DNA from: CAUTVF01 sp963541805
GTDB lineage: Bacteria > Pseudomonadota > Alphaproteobacteria > Rs-D84 > CASDRH01
Reading direction: 5' to 3'
NCBI GenBank assembly: GCA_963541805.1
Contig: CAUTVF010000048.1
Coordinates: forward strand, 1 to 7,486
DNA length: 7,486 nt
In this document: positions 1-5,648 of the stretch, in pieces
How the letters are laid out: every line of letters starts with the position of its first letter
Numbering within the stretch: position 1 is the stretch's first letter
The notes under the pieces: generated by a model
The model's input: the letters and a program-made list of their open reading frames with translations, nothing else
Told to the model about the DNA's origin: nothing
The model's database searches: none
Position numbers and translations under genes: made by a program

Positions 1-188
1 GATATAACAAAACCATCATGAAAATCCTTATTTAAAAATAAATGCAGCAATTTATAGTACAGTTGATACAAATAAATACTTAAATGTAATTTAAAAGAAT
101 TAAACGAAAAACGTATACCGGATTTATTTTCTATCTTCCGATTTATTTTTTGAGCAGCTTTTTTAAAGAATTTATCATTATTTTTCAT
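1..188 (-). CDS. Partial open frame after tolR, in the tolA position (5' part only)
   Basis: Translating the minus strand from an ATG at 188 gives 62 codons without a stop before the window edge. The ATG lies one codon after the tolR stop (TAG, 192-194) in the same frame, which is the spacing expected of a translationally coupled operon gene. No Shine-Dalgarno sequence is visible. The peptide starts with a basic, asparagine- and lysine-rich stretch (about residues 1-25). A hydrophobic, tyrosine- and leucine-rich segment follows (about residues 27-52) and contains SFKLHLS. That faintly recalls the S-x-x-LH pattern in the N-terminal anchor of TolA, and tolA normally follows tolR. However, the segment carries Lys, Gln and His residues and the N-region is long, so a TolA assignment is not secure. 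It could be an unrelated protein, or a chance frame in A+T-rich DNA, though a 62-codon run right at this spacing argues against chance. Confidence 0.5.
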   Translation of the reverse strand, partial: MKNNDKFFKKAAQKINRKIENKSGIRFSFNSFKLHLSIYLYQLYYKLLHLFLNKDFHDGFVI

Positions 189-191
189 AAA

Positions 192-614
192 CTAATTATT
201 ATCGATAATGGTTTTTAATCCAATTTTTTGATATCCTGCATCCTTTAATTTTCCCATTACTTCAACAACACGACCATAATTTACTTTTTTATCACCACTG
301 ATAACTATTGAAATATTAGGATTCTCTTTTTTCATCGCATTGATTTTAGAAATTAATCTCTTAAAAGATGATATTTTATTTTTCCCCAGAAACATGTGTC
401 CATTTTTAGATATTGAGATATCAACTGATGTCGTATTTCCAGATAATGTGGATTTTCCTCCACTTGGAAGATCTACATTTATCCCAGATGTTAGGAGTGG
501 CGCAGTGATCATAAAGACTGCCATTAATACAGTCATAACATCAATTAATGGGGTAATGTTAATCTCACTCTTAATTGATAGTGATTGATTTCTTCTATAA
601 TATCTCTTAAACAA
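192..614 (-). CDS. tolR: TolR, proton-channel and periplasmic subunit of the Tol-Pal system (ExbD/TolR family)
   Basis: This 140-residue protein has the ExbD/TolR layout: a short basic cytoplasmic N-terminus (RYYRR), one transmembrane helix at about 20-42, and a periplasmic domain. The helix carries the proton-relay aspartate Asp25 within INITPLIDVM, equivalent to Asp23 of E. coli TolR. The periplasmic domain includes VDLPSGG after the helix and ends in the family signature YGRVVEVM...DAGYQKIGL (about 113-133). TolR works with TolQ to turn proton flow into movement of TolA and Pal during envelope constriction. The start is TTG at 614, chosen because AGGA (622-625, minus strand) lies 7 nt upstream and overlaps the tolQ stop codon, indicating coupled translation; no ATG serves. 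Its neighbour and the TolQ features favour TolR over ExbD. Confidence 0.93.
   Translation of the reverse strand: MFKRYYRRNQSLSIKSEINITPLIDVMTVLMAVFMITAPLLTSGINVDLPSGGKSTLSGNTTSVDISISKNGHMFLGKNKISSFKRLISKINAMKKENPNISIVISGDKKVNYGRVVEVMGKLKDAGYQKIGLKTIIDNN
198..209. repeat. 12-bp perfect palindrome at the tolR 3' end
   Basis: ATTATCGATAAT at 198-209 equals its own reverse complement. It lies within the last codons of tolR (coding Ile-Ile-Asp-Asn) and just before the next start codon at 188. With no loop and only A/T outer pairs it would make a weak RNA hairpin. It may be chance or a minor processing or coupling element. Confidence 0.4.
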
Positions 615-623
615 GGTTCTGTC

Positions 624-1355
624 CTATTTTGTTGTTTCGTCAACTTGGCGCGATATGATTGTTGCAAATTCTCCAGCAAAATTTTCAACACGTAGAGCAT
701 AATCGTTTATATCTGAAGATATACGGCTGTAAGCAATAACGGCAGGTATCGCAACAATTAAACCCAAAGCAGTTGTAGATAAAGCAATTGCAACACCTGG
801 AGCAATAACAGAAAGCGAAGCAGTATTATTTGATCCAATAGAAGCAAAAGAAGACATAATTCCCCAAACAGTTCCAAATAAACCAACAAAAGGAGCAACA
901 CTTCCCAAAGTACCAAGGAACCCTATATTTTTTTCCAACATGTTTATACTGCGCTCTAAATTAACGTGCATAACACGCTCCATCCTGTATTGAAGATTTG
1001 CAATTTTTGAAATTGATTTATTACTATCTACAGTTTTCGTGTTACGCTTTTCCTCATCAACAATAATTTTTGAGCTTTTTTTCCATTCTTTCATTGCTGC
1101 AACAAAAACATCAGCCATTGGATTCTTTTCTGAATCTTTGAATTCTGTATACAATTCATCTAATGCTCCACCAGACCAAAATTTTTCTTCAAATATCTTT
1201 GTTGAGTTATAAATTCGTCTTAAAATTGCAACCTTTGCAAAAATTATCGCCCAAGACCAAATTGACGCAAACAATAAAGCAAAAGACATCAACCTTGTTA
1301 ATAAATCAGAATCTGTAAATAAGTATATCAATGAAAAACTCGTAGAATTGTTCAC
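624..1355 (-). CDS. tolQ: TolQ, inner-membrane motor subunit of the Tol-Pal system (MotA/TolQ/ExbB family)
   Basis: This 243-residue protein has three predicted transmembrane helices at about 21-43, 143-172 and 183-207, with a large cytoplasmic loop between the first two, as in TolQ/ExbB. The hallmark is LGTLGSVAPFVGLFGTVWGI in helix 2 (about 148-167), followed by APGVAIALSTTALGL in helix 3. Features typical of alphaproteobacterial TolQ rather than ExbB are FWSGG..DELY (59-69), NPMADVFVAAMKEW (78-91) and a C-terminus reading ATIISRQVDE. TolQ forms the multimeric ring around TolR that conducts protons. The start is GTG at 1355, supported by AAAGGA (1364-1369, minus strand) with an 8-nt spacer. 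The gene lies 20 nt downstream of the secreted orphan and 9 nt upstream of tolR, so the cluster is probably one transcript. Confidence 0.95.
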   Translation of the reverse strand: MNNSTSFSLIYLFTDSDLLTRLMSFALLFASIWSWAIIFAKVAILRRIYNSTKIFEEKFWSGGALDELYTEFKDSEKNPMADVFVAAMKEWKKSSKIIVDEEKRNTKTVDSNKSISKIANLQYRMERVMHVNLERSINMLEKNIGFLGTLGSVAPFVGLFGTVWGIMSSFASIGSNNTASLSVIAPGVAIALSTTALGLIVAIPAVIAYSRISSDINDYALRVENFAGEFATIISRQVDETTK

Positions 1356-1363
1356 AATAAAAA

Positions 1364-1369
1364 TCCTTT
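1364..1369 (-). promoter_or_regulatory. Ribosome binding site fixing the GTG start of tolQ
   Basis: AAAGGA on the minus strand lies 8 nt before the GTG at 1355. It is the strongest Shine-Dalgarno match near the gene and supports the GTG over internal ATG codons, which would remove part of the N-terminus. Confidence 0.7.
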
Positions 1370-1375
1370 CAAACT

Positions 1376-1756
1376 TTAATTTGCAATGTATGTACCGGTC
1401 TCAATAATATTTAAACCATTTATCGGAATTACAGGTTTAACTTTTATCTCTTGTTTAGCATCTTTGACATCAGAATAAACCTTTTTAAAATTCACTGGTG
1501 GTAATTTATATTTATCTTCAGATGTATACAAAATACCAGAATACTTTGATGATTGCTCTGATAAAGCCCCACGAGGTTTTGCTTCCACAGATAGATTTTC
1601 AGGAACTTCATCAAAAGTTGCATTCTTTACTTGCTCTGATGATGGGCCATTCGGTTTATAAAAATTACTCCATCCTCCAAATCTTCCCATACTCGCAAAA
1701 GGAGAAGCCAACAATAAAAAATAACAAATAAAAAATAATATAAACTTACTTCTCAT
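1376..1756 (-). CDS. Small predicted secreted protein upstream of tolQ, function unknown
   Basis: I do not recognise this gene. From the ATG at 1756 it encodes 126 residues. It begins MRSK and then has a strongly hydrophobic stretch (FILFFICYFLLLASPFASMG), a good Sec signal peptide with likely cleavage near ASPFA-S. There is no lipobox-type cysteine at the cleavage point; the only cysteine lies inside the hydrophobic core. The mature part of about 105 residues is polar, rich in Pro, Lys, Ser and Tyr, and has no repeat or motif I can assign. A longer reading from a GTG at 1789 is possible, but a candidate promoter -10 at 1780-1785 would fall inside it and its extra residues would spoil the signal peptide. 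No Shine-Dalgarno sequence is visible. It ends 20 nt before tolQ, so it is probably the first gene of the tol transcript, where many proteobacteria carry the thioesterase ybgC. A periplasmic role linked to Tol-Pal is a guess from position only. Confidence 0.75.
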   Translation of the reverse strand: MRSKFILFFICYFLLLASPFASMGRFGGWSNFYKPNGPSSEQVKNATFDEVPENLSVEAKPRGALSEQSSKYSGILYTSEDKYKLPPVNFKKVYSDVKDAKQEIKVKPVIPINGLNIIETGTYIAN

Positions 1757-1779
1757 ATTGATACCATACAGACTGCAAG

Positions 1780-1808
1780 ATCGTAACACAACGATGCTTG
1801 ATTTTCAA
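1780..1808 (-). promoter_or_regulatory. Candidate sigma-70 promoter for the tol cluster
   Basis: On the minus strand TTGAAA (1803-1808; 5 of 6 to consensus) is followed after exactly 17 nt by TACGAT (1780-1785; 4 of 6). Transcription would begin near 1773, about 17 nt before the ATG at 1756. The -35 box shares a base with the -35 box of the opposite-facing rnpB promoter. The -10 also forms one half of an ATCGT-N6-ACGAT inverted repeat (1780-1795), which could be chance or an operator. Confidence 0.5.
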
Positions 1809-1825
1809 ATAAATACTGATAGAAT
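1798..1825 (+). promoter_or_regulatory. Candidate sigma-70 promoter of rnpB
   Basis: TTGATT (1798-1803; 4 of 6) and TAGAAT (1820-1825; 5 of 6) are 16 nt apart. The predicted start of transcription, 6-7 nt after the -10, falls at 1831-1832. This coincides with the first base of the P1 helix of the RNase P RNA, an independent check on both calls. Confidence 0.7.
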
Positions 1826-1830
1826 GCAGG

Positions 1831-2141
1831 CAGGGATGTCAGGGTTGATGTCAATTCTATTAGATGATTGGCATAGGAAAGTCCGGACACCAAAAAGGAA
1901 TAGTAATGGGTAACGCCCATCGTTTATATTGGCAAATGAGGATAAATATAAACAGGACAAGTGCCACAGAGACGAGTCGATAATTCGAAGTGAAACGAGG
2001 TAAACTCTACTAGGTGCAAGATCAAATATGTCCAAATGTTTACCTTTTAACTGGACAAGGTAGATCGCATAAAATATATAGTAATATCTGTTTAAGATAA
2101 ATAACCCTTGAAAAACAGAATCCGGTGTACGACATTCCTAC
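1831..2141 (+). ncRNA. rnpB: RNase P RNA (catalytic RNA for tRNA 5' processing), bacterial type, shortened
   Basis: The conserved RNase P core can be traced by eye. P1 pairs 1832-1840 with 2131-2139 (8 Watson-Crick pairs and one G-U). P2 pairs AGGGTT (1841-1846) with AACCCT (2103-2108). P3 pairs 1848-1855 with 1867-1874. The conserved AGGAAAGTCCGGAC (1875-1888) pairs as P4 with ACAGAATCCGG (2115-2125). P8 is ATGG-GTAAC-GCCCAT, and a 9-bp P9 joins 1922-1930 to 1945-1953. GTGCCACAGA (1961-1970) and GTAAACTCTAC...TGCAAGATCAAATA (2000-2029) are the other conserved blocks. P16 is TGTCCA/TGGACA (2029-2034/2052-2057), and AAGGT (2057-2061) fits the L15 loop that binds the tRNA CCA end. The RNA is about 310 nt, against 377 nt in E. 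coli; the deficit lies between 1971 and 1999, where P10-P14 should be. The ends are estimated from P1 pairing. Confidence 0.95.
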
Positions 2142-2144
2142 AAC

Positions 2145-2170
2145 AAAAACCTCGAAAGAGGTTTTTATTT
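2145..2170. terminator. Intrinsic terminator shared by rnpB (+) and accC (-)
   Basis: A perfect 9-bp stem, AAAAACCTC (2145-2153) with GAGGTTTTT (2158-2166), closes a GAAA tetraloop; on the plus strand a T-rich tail follows. It begins a few bases after the 3' side of rnpB P1. The inverted repeat also gives a T5 run at the end of the stem on the minus strand, so it can stop accBC transcription too. The accC stop codon (2165-2167) overlaps the stem. Confidence 0.85.
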
Positions 2171-3649
2171 ATTCTTTTTTATCTTTGTGACACCAGCACT
2201 TGTTAATTTTTTTAAATCAGACTTTGCCTTGCGTTTTTCTTCTTTTGCCTCTATTTCTTTCTTTTTTTTCTGCTTTACTTTTTCCTTTTCAAGATCTGAA
2301 CTCTTTTTGTCAATCCAATGTTCCAACCAATTGTTATCAAATTTTGCACCATTTACTACATCTTTTTGACAAATCAATTCCTTATGCAGCGGTATATTTG
2401 TCCTTACCCCTTCAATCACAAACTCATTTAAAGCGTGTTTTGCTCTAGCAAGACACATATCACGGGTATCCGCATAAATAATAAGCTTTGCAAGTAATGA
2501 ATCATAACACGATGGAATTTTATAACCTTCATATACCCCAGAATCAATCCTAACACCTAAACCACCAGGAGTATGAAAACTGGTAATTACACCAGGCCAA
2601 GGAACAAAAGTATCAGGATCTTCCGCATTAATTCGAAATTCAATCGCATGCCCTTTTAATTTTATATCACTTTGAGAAATTGATAGTCTTTCTCCCATAG
2701 CTATCATAATTTGCTCTCGGACAATATCCACTCCAGAAATCATTTCTGTAATCGGATGCTCAACCTGTAATCTTGTATTCATCTCCATAAAATAAAACCG
2801 GTCATCTTGATACATAAATTCAATAGTTCCTGCATTCGTATAGCCAATACTCTTAACCGCATTCCTTATTTTCTTGCAAATATCATCCCTTACTTCTTCC
2901 GTAATACAAATTGATGGAGCTTCTTCCATTACCTTTTGATGTTTACGTTGCAATGAACAATCACGTTCTCCCAACGTTACAACATTTCCAAAATTATCTG
3001 CCAATACTTGAATTTCAATATGCTTTGGATGTGTCAAAAACTTTTCTATATAGACTGCATCATCATCAAAAGACGCCTTTGCTTCTGCTTTTGCTATTGG
3101 AAATTTATATTTCAGCTCACTCTCATTATTAACAACATGTATACCTTTGCCACCACCACCTGACCGTGCCTTTAAAATTACAGGATAACCAATTTTTTTT
3201 GATACCTTAATTGCTTCATTTAAATTTGGACAGTCCCCATCAGAACCAGGAACAACAGGCAAACCACAACTCTCAGCAGTTCTTTTTGCTTCTACTTTAT
3301 CTCCCATCTTAGAAATTAATTTTGATGTTGGCCCGATAAAGGTAATACCATGATCTTCAAGCATTTCAACAAAATCTGCCTTTTCGGATAAAAAACCATA
3401 TCCTGGATGTATTGCATCCGCACCAGTTATAACTGCAGCAGATAAAATTGCCGACTTATCCAAATAAGATCCTGTCGCTGGAGCAGGCCCAATACAAACG
3501 GATTCATCTGCTAATTTCACAAACATTGCCTGGCTATCTTCTGTAGAATGTACTGCAACCGTTTTAATATCCAATTCCTGGCATGCACGAATAATGCGTA
3601 CTGCAATCTCTCCACGATTTGCAATTAAAACTTTTTTAAATTTTGTCAT
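2165..3649 (-). CDS. accC: AccC, biotin carboxylase subunit of acetyl-CoA carboxylase
   Basis: AccC uses ATP and bicarbonate to carboxylate the biotin on AccB, the first half-reaction of malonyl-CoA synthesis in the cytoplasm. The 494 residues contain the full family core: the N-terminal fold starting KVLIANRGEIAVRIIRAC (6-23), HPGYGFLSE (81-89), Lys118 in MGDK, Lys160 and the glycine-rich ATP lid SGGGGKG (163-169), PKHIEIQV (208-215), the Cys231 region RDCSLQRKHQKVMEEAP, and the catalytic EMNTRLQVEHP (289-299: Glu289, Asn291, Arg293, Glu297). Arg339 in EFRINAEDP matches the catalytic Arg338 of E. coli. The core ends near residue 448, the usual family length. A further tail of about 46 residues, very rich in Lys and Glu, follows and is not part of the known fold. 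The start ATG has only a weak GGGA site; it follows accB by 15 nt in one operon. Confidence 0.97.
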   Translation of the reverse strand: MTKFKKVLIANRGEIAVRIIRACQELDIKTVAVHSTEDSQAMFVKLADESVCIGPAPATGSYLDKSAILSAAVITGADAIHPGYGFLSEKADFVEMLEDHGITFIGPTSKLISKMGDKVEAKRTAESCGLPVVPGSDGDCPNLNEAIKVSKKIGYPVILKARSGGGGKGIHVVNNESELKYKFPIAKAEAKASFDDDAVYIEKFLTHPKHIEIQVLADNFGNVVTLGERDCSLQRKHQKVMEEAPSICITEEVRDDICKKIRNAVKSIGYTNAGTIEFMYQDDRFYFMEMNTRLQVEHPITEMISGVDIVREQIMIAMGERLSISQSDIKLKGHAIEFRINAEDPDTFVPWPGVITSFHTPGGLGVRIDSGVYEGYKIPSCYDSLLAKLIIYADTRDMCLARAKHALNEFVIEGVRTNIPLHKELICQKDVVNGAKFDNNWLEHWIDKKSSDLEKEKVKQKKKKEIEAKEEKRKAKSDLKKLTSAGVTKIKKNK

Positions 3650-3664
3650 CAGAATTTCCCATAA

Positions 3665-4147
3665 TTATTCTATAACAAACAAAGGCTCGCCATACTCAAC
3701 ACTTTGAGACTCTTTTACAAGGATCTCTTTAACTATACCTGTTTTGTCAGCTTTGACAGGATTAAATGTTTTCATCGCCTCAATTAAGCATAACGTATCG
3801 CCAATCTTAACTTCATCTCCTTTTTTTACATAAGGAGGTTGTGATGGATTAGATGACAAATAAACAACCCCAACCATTGGAGATTTAACTGTACTTGTTT
3901 CATCATAAGATAGCTTTGCCCCATCTAATTTTTTATCAGATAAATTACTTTCATTTGAAAGTTCAGCAGGAACATTTGAAATTTGATTATTATGCACAGG
4001 AGCAGAAACCCCATATTTTGCAAGACGCAATTTTATACCGTAACGCCCATATTCAATTTCAGATAAATTATGACGATCCAAAGCAGATGCCAACATGTCA
4101 ATTACAGTTTCTTCTTTACTGCAATGTTCTCGTTTAAATAAACTCAT
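3665..4147 (-). CDS. accB: AccB, biotin carboxyl carrier protein of acetyl-CoA carboxylase
   Basis: This 160-residue protein carries the biotin that shuttles CO2 from AccC to the AccA/AccD carboxyltransferase. The N-terminal part (1-45) resembles the usual AccB dimerisation region (IDMLASALDRHNLSEIEYGRYGIKLRL in pieces). A polar linker of about 40 residues rich in Ser, Asn and Leu follows. The C-terminal biotinyl domain begins near VKSPMVGVVYL (87-97). The thumb-like loop SSNPSQPPY (98-106) is kept, and the biotin site is EAMKTFNP, with Lys126 modified. The residues after the lysine are Thr-Phe-Asn instead of Met-Met-Asn as in E. coli; the lysine context is otherwise intact. The ATG has a good AAAGGA (4155-4160, minus strand) with a 7-nt spacer. 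It is the first gene of an accBC operon, divergent from fabI. Confidence 0.96.
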   Translation of the reverse strand: MSLFKREHCSKEETVIDMLASALDRHNLSEIEYGRYGIKLRLAKYGVSAPVHNNQISNVPAELSNESNLSDKKLDGAKLSYDETSTVKSPMVGVVYLSSNPSQPPYVKKGDEVKIGDTLCLIEAMKTFNPVKADKTGIVKEILVKESQSVEYGEPLFVIE

Positions 4148-4348
4148 TTTATAATCCTTTGTTCACTCAATTTATTCATGAAAATAATAACACTTATACT
4201 GAAAAGCGAGCTAAATTATTACATTAAATAAAAAAAATATGCAAGTTTTTTATATTTCGCAATATATTGATAAAATACAAATAAACCTTGAGAAATACCA
4301 ATGTTAATAATAAAATGATGACAAATTTATAAATGTAAAAGGTATCAA
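4148..4348. other. Divergent intergenic region between accB and fabI
   Basis: The 201-bp A+T-rich spacer holds the start signals of both units. A good promoter is visible on the plus strand for fabI. For accB on the minus strand I see no convincing box pair; TTGCAT followed 17 nt later by TAATAA is the best and is weak. I see no strong dyad for a shared regulator. Confidence 0.6.
4288..4316 (+). promoter_or_regulatory. Candidate sigma-70 promoter of fabI-merR
   Basis: TTGAGA (4288-4293; 5 of 6) and TAAAAT (4311-4316; 5 of 6) are separated by the optimal 17 nt. The predicted start near 4323 would leave a leader of about 26 nt, ending in the Shine-Dalgarno AAAAGG (4337-4342), 6 nt before the fabI ATG. 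Confidence 0.65.
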
Positions 4349-5170
4349 ATGACAAAATTAATGAATGGTAAAAAAGGAATTGTATTCGGATTATCAAATA
4401 CTAGTGGAATAGCATATGCAATATCAAGGGCATTACACAATGAGGGTGCAGAGCTTGCTTTTAGTTATTTACCAATTATGGAAAAACGCGTAAAAAGTAT
4501 TTGCGAGGAATTTGGATCAGATATTATGTTACCGGGAAATGTCCAAGACTCTGAATCTCTTGACGAATTTTTTAAAGAAATAGAAAAACGATGGGGAAAA
4601 ATTGATTTTATGCTTCACTCTGTTGCCTTTTCTAATAAGGATGAATTAAGGGGACAATACATAGATACAACAAGAGAAAATTTTAAAAACACACTGGATA
4701 TTTCGTGTTTTTCATTTACTGACTTATGTAAACGAAGCAGCAAAATAATGAATGAAAATTCCGCATGTTTGACATTGTCATATTTTGGTGGAGAAAAGTT
4801 TATACCAAATTATAATATAATGGGAATTGCAAAAGCCGCTCTTGATTGTTCAGTTAAATACTTGGCTCATGATCTGGGAAAGAAAAAAATTCGAGTTAAT
4901 TCTTTATCTGCCGGTCCAATTAAAACACTTGCTGCCTCAGGAATTGGAGGTTTTAGTTTCATGGAAAAGTGGAGTGAATTAAATTCCCCATTAAATAGGA
5001 ATGTTACCTTGGAAGATCTCGGTAAATCGGGGCTTTACTTATTATCTGATCTGTCAAGCGGAGTAACAGGAGAAGTTCATCACGTAGATTGTGGTTATAA
5101 TTCAATCGGAATGATGGATATTGACAACATTGCAAGTGTTTCCAATTTACTGAATAAGAGTATTAAATAA
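4349..5170 (+). CDS. fabI: FabI, NADH-dependent enoyl-[acyl-carrier-protein] reductase
   Basis: FabI reduces the trans-2-enoyl-ACP double bond, the last step of each fatty-acid elongation cycle, in the cytoplasm. The 273-residue protein has the divergent short-chain dehydrogenase features of the family: the nucleotide-binding motif GLSNTSGIAYAI (14-25), the catalytic Tyr145 and Tyr155 with Lys162 in NYNIMGIAK (Y-x6-K, matching Tyr146, Tyr156 and Lys163 of E. coli), and the substrate-loop block SAGPIKTLAASGI (187-199). Residue 93 is Ala (HSVAF), where E. coli has Gly93, a position linked to triclosan and diazaborine response; I believe Ala is common in alphaproteobacterial FabI. The start is fixed by AAAAGG with a 6-nt spacer. 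The gene is followed after 6 nt by the merR-type gene, so the two are probably co-transcribed. Confidence 0.97.
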   Translation: MTKLMNGKKGIVFGLSNTSGIAYAISRALHNEGAELAFSYLPIMEKRVKSICEEFGSDIMLPGNVQDSESLDEFFKEIEKRWGKIDFMLHSVAFSNKDELRGQYIDTTRENFKNTLDISCFSFTDLCKRSSKIMNENSACLTLSYFGGEKFIPNYNIMGIAKAALDCSVKYLAHDLGKKKIRVNSLSAGPIKTLAASGIGGFSFMEKWSELNSPLNRNVTLEDLGKSGLYLLSDLSSGVTGEVHHVDCGYNSIGMMDIDNIASVSNLLNKSIK

Positions 5171-5176
5171 ATTCCA

Positions 5177-5647
5177 ATGACAAAATTAAAGAACTATCCA
5201 GATTTTCATATTTTATCTACCGAACAAGATAAGATTTTTTGGACGATAAGTGAAGTTTCTGAGCGATTAGAAATAGAACCCTATACCCTAAGATTTTGGG
5301 AGAAAAAATTTACTAAATTACGTCCAACACAAAAAAATTCTGGGACACGATATTATAAAATAAACGATATTCACTTAATTGAAAAAATTAGGGATTTATT
5401 ATATAAAGATGGATACACAATCGATGGAGCGATAAAAGCATTGAATAAAAAGGCTCCTTCGAAAACAATTACAAAATCAGATTACAAAAATTTAATTGAA
5501 CATCCTCAAACTGAAGATAATATTGCAAACAACAACACTGATATTGCAACAGAACTATTAAAAGAAATAAAGAAAAAATACTCGTTAGAGGAAAAACTTA
5601 ATCAAATTGTAACTGAGTTAGAAGAAATAGAAGAACTGTTGAATTAG
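5177..5647 (+). CDS. MerR-family DNA-binding regulator
   Basis: This 156-residue protein has an N-terminal MerR winged helix-turn-helix: WTISEVSERLEIEPYTLRFWEKKF (22-45, in two pieces: WTISEVSERLEI and EPYTLRFWEKKF), then the wing SGTRYYKINDIHLI (55-68) and LLYKDGYTIDGAIKAL (74-89). The C-terminal part from about 125 is rich in Glu, Lys and Leu and probably forms a coiled-coil dimer helix. It lacks a cysteine-based metal site; in fact the whole protein has no cysteine, so metal sensing like MerR itself is unlikely. The N-terminal domain matches a MerR subgroup known in alphaproteobacteria next to plsX, fabH and ihfA. It starts 6 nt after the fabI stop with no Shine-Dalgarno sequence, implying translational coupling. 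Target and ligand are unknown; control of fatty-acid genes is inferred from the neighbourhood. Confidence 0.88.
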   Translation: MTKLKNYPDFHILSTEQDKIFWTISEVSERLEIEPYTLRFWEKKFTKLRPTQKNSGTRYYKINDIHLIEKIRDLLYKDGYTIDGAIKALNKKAPSKTITKSDYKNLIEHPQTEDNIANNNTDIATELLKEIKKKYSLEEKLNQIVTELEEIEELLN

Positions 5648-5648
5648 T

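Noticed and set aside
340..588. Plus-strand 82-codon frame
   Set aside because: Antisense to conserved TolR sequence; no independent evidence.
1757..1789. GTG at 1789 as start of the secreted orphan
   Set aside because: It adds 11 residues that break the signal-peptide pattern and would need transcription from upstream of the candidate -10 at 1780-1785.
1805..2035. 76-codon open frame on the minus strand
   Set aside because: It lies antisense across the conserved helices of rnpB, which fully explain the sequence; no ribosome site or protein-like pattern.
2187..2448. Two plus-strand open frames rich in Phe and Ser
   Set aside because: They are mirror images of the lysine-rich tail and C-terminal part of accC; the low-complexity A/G-rich coding strand creates them.
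2911..3132. Plus-strand 73-codon frame
   Set aside because: Antisense to the conserved catalytic core of accC, with no start signals.
3895..4137. Plus-strand 80-codon frame
   Set aside because: Antisense to accB; the accB product is clearly recognisable and this one is not.
4315..4332. Five-codon leader peptide frame before fabI
   Set aside because: It begins inside the predicted -10 box, upstream of the expected transcription start, so it would not be in the mRNA.
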